Assembly (NCBI GenBank): GCA_020057445.1
Contig: JAGVFV010000038.1
Span: forward strand, 1-10,840
Length of the DNA: 10,840 nucleotides
Reading direction: 5' to 3'
From: an archaeon
GTDB lineage: Archaea; Nanobdellota; Nanobdellia; Woesearchaeales; JAHJEM01
The notes under the pieces are model-generated. The model saw only the letters and a list, made by a program, of their open reading frames with translations, searched no databases and had not been told where the DNA came from. The stretch's first letter is position 1, and each line of letters starts with the position of its first letter. The position numbers and the translations under genes are program-made. Below, piece by piece: positions 7,420-10,840 of this stretch.

Positions 7420-7440
7420 ACAAACACATCGCATAGGCCA

Positions 7441-7450
7441 TTATATAAGC
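7441..7450 (-). promoter_or_regulatory. TATA box of the MscS-family gene
   Basis: Minus-strand GCTTATATAA centred 26 bases before the ATG at 7419, implying a leaderless message and deciding the start. Confidence 0.6.
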
Positions 7451-7472
7451 ATTTGTAATGAGTAAGAAATAG

Positions 7473-8006
7473 TTACGGTTTGCTCGTCTTCTCTTCAACG
7501 ACAATCCTGCATGTGCAGGGAAGCTTGTACTGCGCCCTCTTCAACGCGAGGCGTGCGACCGGAAGATGCTGCGAATTGACCATGATCTCCATGATCGGCT
7601 GCCCCTTCCTCACCCGGGCGGCAAGGCCGACAGCCTTTCCAAAAGAACGCGCCATTCCTGTGCTCATCCTGTCAGCGCCAGCGCCTGACGCCAAAGGATT
7701 ATTCCGGAGCACATGATGCGGATACAATCGGATGCGATAAAAATAACCCACCTTCCCGATCTTTGTCTCAAGCAGCTTGTTTGCGCTCTTTCTCGCACTC
7801 TCGATCGCATTATGGCGAAGCTGGATATCCCGCTCAGACAGAAGACTTGCCGTGAACGCATATACTGACTTTGAATCACCCATGACGTACTTGACGATCT
7901 TATTCACAGGGATCGCCTTCACATACGCCTTCTTGGAAAACTTGGACTTCCTCGTATACGGGCGCTCAAGACGTCTCCATGCGACAGCTCGCATCAATTT
8001 TGCCAT
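7473..8006 (-). CDS. rpl10e: 50S ribosomal protein uL16 (L10e)
   Basis: A 177-aa large-subunit protein of the L10e/L16 family, which sits near the A and P tRNA sites. Diagnostic segments: WRRLERPYTRKSK (10-22), QLRHNAIESARKSANKLLE (62-80), FYRIRLYPHHVLRNNPLASGAGADRMSTGMARSFGKAVG spanning about 89-127, and VRKGQPIMEI. Length is normal for archaea. The ATG at 8006 is 27 bases from the centre of a strong TATA box, so the message is leaderless. No ribosomal partner genes are next to it; it is a single-gene unit leading leftward from the hairpin-rich region before the tRNA. Confidence 0.97.
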   Translation of the reverse strand: MAKLMRAVAWRRLERPYTRKSKFSKKAYVKAIPVNKIVKYVMGDSKSVYAFTASLLSERDIQLRHNAIESARKSANKLLETKIGKVGYFYRIRLYPHHVLRNNPLASGAGADRMSTGMARSFGKAVGLAARVRKGQPIMEIMVNSQHLPVARLALKRAQYKLPCTCRIVVEEKTSKP

Positions 8007-8027
8007 AACAGACGTGGAAAAGCAGGT

Positions 8028-8040
8028 GGTTTAAAAAGGT
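8028..8040 (-). promoter_or_regulatory. TATA box of the uL16 gene
   Basis: Minus-strand ACCTTTTTAAACC centred 27 bases before the ATG at 8006. The core is nearly symmetric, so it could also fire rightward into the structured element that begins at 8041. Confidence 0.6.
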
Positions 8041-8051
8041 TACGTTACGAC
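8041..8051 (+). repeat. 11-bp direct repeat, left copy
   Basis: TACGTTACGAC, identical to 8230-8240. It overlaps the outer end of the inverted repeat that closes the structured element. Confidence 0.6.
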
Positions 8052-8229
8052 GTATGTGCCTAGCATCTTCAAAATTCTCGACGCTATTCTTGAAGGAGCT
8101 GCGTCCCCGGAAGTCATTGGAACGAAGTTCCTATGACGCTGAGAAACTTCGTTTCCCAGCGGGGCGACCCCTCGCGATGCTCTCGATACTCTCAATTTAT
8201 TGAATTTTGACCTTAGGATGCTATGCACA

Positions 8230-8240
8230 TACGTTACGAC
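8230..8240 (+). repeat. 11-bp direct repeat, right copy
   Basis: TACGTTACGAC, identical to 8041-8051. Together the copies frame a 178-bp segment and could be a target-site duplication. Confidence 0.6.
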
Positions 8241-8292
8241 TTGCAGCGAACTGAACCCACGGTGCCTGTCATCCGCTTCGCATTTGCGCTAC

Positions 8293-8303
8293 ATTTAAAA
8301 AAA
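8293..8303 (+). promoter_or_regulatory. TATA box of the tRNA-Gln gene
   Basis: ATTTAAAAAAA centred about 31 bases before the mature tRNA start, as expected for an archaeal tRNA gene with a few extra 5' nucleotides removed by RNase P. Confidence 0.6.
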
Positions 8304-8349
8304 CATCCATGCAACCAGCAGGATTACAGCCCCGTAGTGTAGCGGTCAA

Positions 8350-8447
8350 AGACTGCTGACAGCTTACTGAGCGCGGGGATCAGTCACAGTAGATGGCTTG
8401 CCTGACGCTTGGACTGAACAACGCGCGCATATGTCAGCGATGGCCAA
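8350..8447 (+). other. tRNA intron 1, non-canonical, D-loop (between positions 21 and 22), 98 nt
   Basis: The junctions show a 4-bp helix GGTC (8344-8347)/GGCC (8442-8445), 3-nt bulges AAA (8348-8350) and AAT (8446-8448), and an inner helix GCTGAC (8355-8360)/GTCAGC (8433-8438). Cutting after the second bulge base on each side gives the exact tRNA. The outer helix on the exon side is not formed, so this is a relaxed motif. Further intron pairs GCGCG/CGCGC and CAGTC/GACTG suggest a rod-like fold. CAA occurs at both junctions, so the exact cut could shift by up to 3 nt without changing the product. Confidence 0.8.
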
Positions 8448-8463
8448 TCATTCAGCCCTCTGG

Positions 8464-8492
8464 CGGCGGGATCATCCGATTCCATCGAAGAC
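8464..8492 (+). other. tRNA intron 2, canonical position 37/38, 29 nt
   Basis: The fold gives the full helix-bulge-helix-bulge-helix order: the anticodon stem, a 4-bp centre CTCT (8458-8461)/GAAG (8487-8490) with one C-A mismatch and one wobble, 3-nt bulges GGC and ACA, and an inner helix 8465-8472/8479-8486 with one mismatch. Cutting after the second base of each bulge places the intron exactly after G37. Confidence 0.85.
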
Positions 8493-8508
8493 AGGCTGAG
8501 ACCTCGGT

Positions 8509-8528
8509 TCGAATCCGGGCGGGGCTAT
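8509..8528 (+). repeat. att-like repeat copy 1 (tRNA 3' end)
   Basis: TCGAATCCGGGCGGGGCTAT, the last part of the T loop through the 3' end of the tRNA gene plus one base. It matches copy 3 at 19 of 20 positions and copy 2 over the 13-base core CCGGGCGGGGCTA. Confidence 0.8.
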
Positions 8529-8557
8529 GAGCGAAGCGAATAGTCACGCACGGGACC

Positions 8558-8578
8558 AGAAATTGCTTTGCAATTTCT
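8558..8578. repeat. Perfect 9-bp hairpin in the 69-bp insert
   Basis: AGAAATTGC and GCAATTTCT separated by TTT. It lies 31 bases after the tRNA and could end its transcript or be a recombination structure; neither is demonstrated. Confidence 0.55.
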
Positions 8579-8583
8579 CAGTA

Positions 8584-8596
8584 CCGGGCGGGGCTA
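8584..8596 (+). repeat. att-like repeat copy 2
   Basis: CCGGGCGGGGCTA, an exact copy of the last 13 bases of the tRNA gene, without the extra flanking identity seen in copy 3. Confidence 0.75.
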
Positions 8597-8616
8597 GTAG
8601 TAGTTCGATGATGCGC

Positions 8617-8717
8617 GTGGGTCTATCACAGCCCACCACACCATCACTTTCCGATATACATCCTCCGAGCTTTGGTTATTTTGGACGATTCCAAAATCCA
8701 GAAACTCGCAAGTTTCT
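8617..8717. repeat. Three short hairpins in the gene-free part of the insert
   Basis: GTGGGT/GCCCAC (8617-8622 with 8631-8636, one wobble), ATTTTGGA/TCCAAAAT (8678-8685 with 8690-8697) and AGAAACT/AGTTTCT (8700-8706 with 8711-8717). Loops are 8, 4 and 4 nt. The plus-strand frame across them (from 8527 to 8757) is treated as noise. Confidence 0.5.
8657..8669 (+). repeat. 13-bp direct repeat flanking the cargo gene, left copy
   Basis: TACATCCTCCGAG, identical to 9370-9382; the pair brackets the cargo gene inside the second insert. Confidence 0.5.
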
Positions 8718-8819
8718 CGTATCTTTCAGGCCAACCCTAGAGCTTCGGTGGAACTGAACACCAGTATCTTTGCATCATATCTATTCTAAACAACATCTGA
8801 GAAGTTTCCCTAAGGCGAT

Positions 8820-9194
8820 TTATGAATAATTGCCAGGTATGAACTCTTCAAAGGTCTCAAACCTGTCTAACCAAAAATTATTAGATGGAATATCAAATTT
8901 ACTGCCCTCAATGAATTCTATGTGACATACAGGTTCGTGTGGCTCGACAGATTTCCTTCGCTTTATTGAAATCGTAGAGACTGTTCCTTCAATAATTCCG
9001 TTCTTCCATGCATCCAATAATCCTTTATGATTTTCTGGGTTTACCAATGTTAAAATCCCAAATGGTTTACCAGGATACCAATAGGTATCAATGTCAATTA
9101 CAATAATTAATTTGTCTTCTTCAGATCTAACATCCAGTATGTGAGAATCATGAAAATCGATTTCGAGTAACTCTTCAAAAAATTTGTTGTTCAT
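8820..9194 (-). CDS. Orphan cargo protein of 124 aa in the att-bounded insert
   Basis: Family not recognised. The open frame reaches back to 9386, but the ATG at 9194 is favoured because a strong TATA box (minus-strand AAATATATAAA, 9217-9227) is centred 28 bases upstream and lies inside the longer frame. The 124-aa product is a soluble alpha/beta-looking protein: an opening helix MNNKFFEELLEI, then FHDSHILDVRSEEDKLIIVIDID (residues 14-36), an aromatic stretch TYWYPGKPFG, and an acidic C-terminus WLDRFETFEEFIPG. The H-D-S motif followed by two strands recalls small immunity-type or DUF proteins, but I cannot name one. AT-rich codons unlike the neighbouring core genes fit acquisition by transfer. 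It is the only gene of its insert. Confidence 0.7.
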   Translation of the reverse strand: MNNKFFEELLEIDFHDSHILDVRSEEDKLIIVIDIDTYWYPGKPFGILTLVNPENHKGLLDAWKNGIIEGTVSTISIKRRKSVEPHEPVCHIEFIEGSKFDIPSNNFWLDRFETFEEFIPGNYS

Positions 9195-9216
9195 ACTTAT
9201 TTGAAGGTGTTTGTAC

Positions 9217-9227
9217 TTTATATATTT
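9217..9227 (-). promoter_or_regulatory. TATA box of the cargo gene
   Basis: Minus-strand AAATATATAAA centred 28 bases before the ATG at 9194; decides the start of the gene. Confidence 0.55.
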
Positions 9228-9369
9228 GCCTAAATATTCCCTAAAAAAGAGTTCATGGTGTATTAGACTGAGTAAAATTCCTAGAGGGGTTAGGCACCAA
9301 TACGTAATCCGAGCGGACAACGAATCTGCTCGAATCCGCCTTTTTTCTTCCACTTCTCCGAGAGTGTGA

Positions 9370-9382
9370 TACATCCTCCGAG
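9370..9382 (+). repeat. 13-bp direct repeat flanking the cargo gene, right copy
   Basis: TACATCCTCCGAG, identical to 8657-8669, lying 28 bases before att-like copy 3. Confidence 0.5.
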
Positions 9383-9404
9383 TCACCTATACATAGAATG
9401 ATAC

Positions 9405-9424
9405 TCGCATCCGGGCGGGGCTAT
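9405..9424 (+). repeat. att-like repeat copy 3
   Basis: TCGCATCCGGGCGGGGCTAT differs from the tRNA copy at one of 20 positions. Its CTA supplies the TAG stop codon of the toxin gene on the other strand. Confidence 0.8.
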
Positions 9425-9762
9425 TTAAATCCTTCATCTTCAACCATCCGAAGAATGTGTTTTATTTCATCGATGACCTTTTGTTGGTCTTTTTTTCCAG
9501 ACATGGCGACGAATTTGATGAGGATGTCTTTTAATTCCTGAGCAGATAAAAATTTGATGGCATGTCTGTCTGAGACGAAGTAAAATCTAAATTTGTCATA
9601 TTTGATTTCTTTCACAACGATGTTGCCGACATGGCCGACTTCCTTCCCTTTTTTTGGTTGTTCCTCGAGCGTGCATAACAAGGAGAGGATAGTTATTGAC
9701 TCTTGCTTGAACTTCCTGTTGATGAGCTCCTCGAGATGCTCAGTGATGATTACTTTTGCCAT
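9421..9762 (-). CDS. RelE-like toxin of a type II toxin-antitoxin pair
   Basis: A 113-aa protein directly following, and overlapping by 13 bases, a small antitoxin-like gene, the standard layout of type II pairs. The sequence has the RelE/HigB-type plan: N-terminal helical part (EHLEELINRKFKQ), LEEQPKKGKEVGHVG as the turn before the sheet, then strands NIVVKEIKYDKFRFYFVSD and AIKFL, and a helical, Lys-rich end with KKDQQKVIDEIKHIL. Proteins of this kind cut mRNA on the ribosome, but catalytic residues vary and cannot be assigned here. The TAG stop lies exactly in att-like copy 3, so the gene ends at the integration junction; whether its original C-terminus has been altered cannot be told from this window. 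Confidence 0.65.
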   Translation of the reverse strand: MAKVIITEHLEELINRKFKQESITILSLLCTLEEQPKKGKEVGHVGNIVVKEIKYDKFRFYFVSDRHAIKFLSAQELKDILIKFVAMSGKKDQQKVIDEIKHILRMVEDEGFK

Positions 9763-9953
9763 CTCTTCTTCGCCCTTGTTATCGCTTCTTCAATAGGAAT
9801 GGTTCCTTTCTCGTCCATGAGAAGGTCATGAAGTTGCCTTTTCTTCGCACTCTCTAGAATCCTTTGCAGTATTTCTTCATATCTTTCTCCTTTATGTCCG
9901 AATTCCTTTATCTCATCCCTCAACGACTGGGAGATTGCAATTGTTGTGTTCAT
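9750..9953 (-). CDS. Antitoxin, RelB/VapB-like ribbon-helix-helix type
   Basis: A 67-aa protein with the antitoxin layout: a short strand TTIAIS at residues 3-8, a first helix SLRDEIKEFG, a second helix RYEEILQRILESAKKR, then a flexible charged tail ending KKRWQK that would bind the toxin. The strand-helix-helix start suggests DNA binding as a dimer and autoregulation, as in the family. The ATG at 9953 is chosen over a GTG at 9962 because the latter lies inside a textbook Shine-Dalgarno (AGGTGATC, 9957-9964). Promoter and start therefore give a message with a leader of about 13 nt, unlike the leaderless core genes. The frame overlaps the downstream toxin ATG by 13 bases. Confidence 0.68.
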   Translation of the reverse strand: MNTTIAISQSLRDEIKEFGHKGERYEEILQRILESAKKRQLHDLLMDEKGTIPIEEAITRAKKRWQK

Positions 9954-9956
9954 TAT

Positions 9957-9964
9957 GATCACCT
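9957..9964 (-). promoter_or_regulatory. Strong Shine-Dalgarno of the antitoxin gene
   Basis: Minus-strand AGGTGATC is fully complementary to the typical archaeal 16S 3' end. It contains the alternative GTG start, which is therefore rejected. Confidence 0.65.
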
Positions 9965-9987
9965 ATAATGAATATGAATATTATATG

Positions 9988-9998
9988 TATTTATAAAT
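9988..9998 (-). promoter_or_regulatory. TATA box of the toxin-antitoxin operon
   Basis: Minus-strand ATTTATAAATA predicts transcription start near 9966, just before the Shine-Dalgarno. Confidence 0.5.
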
Positions 9999-9999
9999 A

Positions 10000-10344
10000 T
10001 TATGGTAAAAAAGGATGGAACCATCCCGGATCGGAAGCGTCTATGGGGCCTGGCGGGGCTGGCTTATTTTTCACACGTTTTTTTTTTGCTTTCCTTCTTT
10101 GCAGGAGTTTTTCTTGTTTTTCGTTCATTCGAGTTCTTTTCTCGATGAGGTCTGACCAGTAATGTCTCTTCTTGTATGCTTTTTTTATCAATTTGAAGTC
10201 CCTGAACCAGTCCCGAAACCCGTCCCGGTGATCATTCCAATCATCATATTCCGGATTGATGAACAATTCTTTTTGATCTTTTGGAGAAATTGTCGCGGTG
10301 GGCGTATAATATCCATTACTTCTTCTGTCTTTCTTTGTGGCCAT
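10000..10344 (-). CDS. Small basic, highly charged orphan protein (114 aa)
   Basis: No family is recognised. The protein is strongly basic: an N-terminal MATKKDRRSNGYY, a central aromatic and acidic part (NPEYDDWNDHRDGFRDWFRDF, about residues 30-50), a predicted helix SDLIEKRTRMNEKQEKLLQRR that could form a coiled coil, a Lys/Arg stretch KAKKKRVKNK and a Pro/Gly-rich end PAPPGPIDASDPGWFHPFLP. It might bind nucleic acid, but nothing specific shows this. The start at 10344 is chosen for GGAGG four bases upstream; a GTG ten codons earlier is not supported. That ribosome binding site lies in a long imperfect inverted repeat. The gene sits between two toxin-type loci inside the presumed integrated island. 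Confidence 0.55.
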   Translation of the reverse strand: MATKKDRRSNGYYTPTATISPKDQKELFINPEYDDWNDHRDGFRDWFRDFKLIKKAYKKRHYWSDLIEKRTRMNEKQEKLLQRRKAKKKRVKNKPAPPGPIDASDPGWFHPFLP

Positions 10345-10347
10345 TTT

Positions 10348-10414
10348 GCCTCCAGAATTCCTCCAAACCCTCACCTGTCAAGCAAGGGGTCTGGTTGGAG
10401 AATTCCTATGAGGC
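10348..10414 (-). promoter_or_regulatory. Imperfect inverted repeat that would hide the ribosome binding site
   Basis: In minus-strand RNA the arms are 10414-10393 and 10369-10348. GCCTC pairs with GAGGC, GAATTC with GAATTC and CCAACC with GGTTTGG (one bulge), about 17 pairs around a 23-nt loop. The GAGGC part includes the Shine-Dalgarno GGAGG of the 114-aa gene, four bases before its ATG. Confidence 0.5.
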
Positions 10415-10462
10415 AAGATTTATTTCTTTCATGGTGACTTGAACTGTCATTTTCTTTTAAGT

Positions 10463-10839
10463 TTATCTTTTCCTATACTTAAACTTCTTGTCATAATCCT
10501 TATGATCAACAATGTCGAGAATGAGTGCTATAATGTCAACTTCACTTCCGCGGATGGTGTAGATCATCCTCCATGCACCTGATACGTTCACTTTCCAGAG
10601 ATTGTTCACGTCGTAGTTTTTGACGTATTCTTTCGGGATTCTGTCTTTTGGTATGTGCGTTCCGTACTCAGGATTCGCCTTCAAGAACTCGATCTTCTGT
10701 TTGATTGAATCGAGCAATGTTTGGTTTTCGCTCTTGGTGATTCCTTCAGCGATCTCTGACCAACATTTGCGTTAAGATGTTCAAATTCTATCTTCGCATC
10801 TCCTGTCAGGATGACCTTGACTGGTTTTCCCTTGAACAT
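10463..10839 (-). pseudogene. RelE/ParE-family toxin gene, frameshifted
   Basis: Two frames together make one RelE-type protein. From ATG at 10839 the first frame reads MFKGKPVKVILTGDAKIEF then EHLNANVG. Around 10757-10760 it must shift by one base to continue EIAEGITKSENQTLLDSIKQ and on through LKANPEYGTHIPKDRIPKEY, NNLWKVNVSGAWRMIYTIRG and DIIALILDIVDHKDYDKKF to the stop at 10463. The length, 377 bases, is one short of 126 codons, so a single missing base explains it. The joined pattern (ILTGDAKxEF, NLWKVNxxGxWRMIYT, DHKDYDKKF) is characteristic of archaeal RelE-like toxins. The second half alone (84 aa from 10717) could be translated but lacks the N-terminal helix. The partner antitoxin, if any, would lie beyond the window end. 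A sequencing error cannot be excluded. Confidence 0.75.
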
Positions 10840-10840
10840 C

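Larger units (their letters stand above)
8041..8240. other. Highly structured non-coding element (ncRNA or foldback element)
   Basis: No credible gene lies between 8041 and 8327. Instead 8050-8067 pairs with 8217-8234 (17 of 18), and 8069-8077 (TCAAAATTC) pairs perfectly with 8202-8210. Inside, GAGC-T-GCG (8096-8103) pairs with CGC-GAT-GCTC (8173-8182). Enclosed by that stem are three hairpins with no bases between them: 8113-8137 (stems GTCAT and GGAAC, GAA loop), 8138-8160 (GCTG and GAAAC, TTC loop) and 8161-8171 (GGGG/CCCC, CGA loop). The 11-mer TACGTTACGAC occurs at both ends (8041-8051, 8230-8240). It resembles neither SRP nor RNase P RNA by conserved motifs. A 62-codon frame on the minus strand across it looks like a by-product of the repeats. 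Confidence 0.65.
8328..8527 (+). tRNA. tRNA-Gln (anticodon CUG) interrupted by two introns
   Basis: Three exons: 8328-8349, 8448-8463 and 8493-8527. Joined, they give 73 nt: acceptor AGCCCCG/CGGGGCT, D arm GTGT...TCAT with the loop AGCGGTCAA, anticodon stem CAGCC/GGCTG around loop CTCTGGA (anticodon CTG at 8460-8462, T33 and G37 present), a 4-nt variable loop AGAC, T arm CTCGG/CCGGG with loop TTCGAAT, and discriminator A73. CCA is not encoded. The A1-U72 pair, the GTGTAGCGGTCAA D-arm and the 4-nt variable loop are typical of archaeal tRNA-Gln. Both introns have junctions compatible with the archaeal splicing endonuclease. The 3' end of the gene is repeated downstream, showing use as an integration site. 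Confidence 0.93.
8528..9423. mobile_element. Two tandem att-bounded inserts downstream of tRNA-Gln
   Basis: Segments ending in copies of the tRNA 3' terminus follow the tRNA gene. The first (8528-8596) is only 69 bp and consists mainly of a perfect hairpin. The second (8597-9423) holds one leftward orphan gene, is visibly richer in A and T than the core block, and has three short hairpins in its left part. No recombinase is encoded. Integration into tRNA 3' ends by tyrosine recombinases is well known in archaea; that these segments arose that way is inference. Apart from hairpins, 8528-8819 and 9195-9410 contain nothing I can identify. Confidence 0.6.

Noticed and set aside
8040..8228. 62-codon minus-strand frame in the structured element
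   Set aside because: Entirely within inverted repeats and hairpins; the protein resembles translated repeat DNA.
8350..8447. Box C/D small RNA inside tRNA intron 1, suggested by four CTGA motifs
   Set aside because: No C box (RTGATGA) is present in the intron.
8527..8757. 76-codon plus-strand frame after the tRNA
   Set aside because: It runs through att-like copy 2 and four hairpins and starts at the tRNA end; no promoter or family resemblance.
9309..9342. T-arm-like CTCGAATCCG suggesting a second tRNA remnant
   Set aside because: No acceptor or anticodon arm pairs around it; it is explained by a small CGGA/TCCG hairpin.
10021..10068. A fourth att-like copy (CCTGGCGGGGCTG, 11 of 13 matches)
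   Set aside because: It lies in the coding end of the 114-aa gene and the mismatches include the terminal base; probably chance.
8528..10840. CRISPR array
   Set aside because: No regularly spaced repeats; the three att-like copies are unevenly spaced and derived from the tRNA.

Overview
This is archaeal DNA. It carries ribosomal proteins eS6 and uL16 (L10e), a GTPase of the NOG1 group, TATA boxes of the TTTAAA type about 27 bases before many start codons, Shine-Dalgarno sites matching an archaeal 16S tail, and a tRNA gene interrupted by introns with bulge-helix-bulge-like junctions. The short proteins, single-gene transcription units and the style of the toxin genes suggest a small-genome (DPANN-like, perhaps woesearchaeal) lineage. 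That placement is inference and needs database comparison.

Bases 1-8006 are a core chromosomal block of mostly independent units. Leftward: the N-terminal 266 residues of a proline dehydrogenase cut by the window edge, and an orphan 137-aa protein. Rightward: a DUF4346-like protein overlapping an inositol-monophosphatase/CysQ-family phosphatase. Leftward: a two-helix membrane protein, arginyl-tRNA synthetase, and ribosomal eS6 with a coupled orphan protein. Rightward: the NOG1-type GTPase. Leftward: an MscS-family channel and ribosomal uL16. Most starts can be fixed because the start codon lies at the transcription start predicted from the TATA box (leaderless mRNA).

Bases 8041-8240 hold no credible gene. 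They fold into a striking structure: a long-range stem of about 26 pairs closing a shorter stem and three hairpins that abut with no spacer, with an 11-bp direct repeat at both ends. It may be an undescribed structured RNA or a foldback mobile element.

Bases 8328-8527 are a tRNA-Gln(CUG) gene with two introns: about 98 bases in the D-loop and 29 bases at the usual 37/38 site. Removing both gives a normal 73-nt tRNA with A1-U72 and A73.

The 3' end of this tRNA recurs downstream at 8584-8596 and 9405-9424, the signature of site-specific integration into a tRNA gene. The repeats divide the DNA into a 69-bp hairpin unit, an 827-bp unit with one AT-rich orphan gene, and an island running off the window. 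That island holds a RelB/VapB-like antitoxin with a RelE-like toxin, a small basic protein whose ribosome binding site is buried in a predicted hairpin, and a frameshifted RelE-family toxin. No recombinase gene is visible, so the units are either relics or were mobilised in trans.
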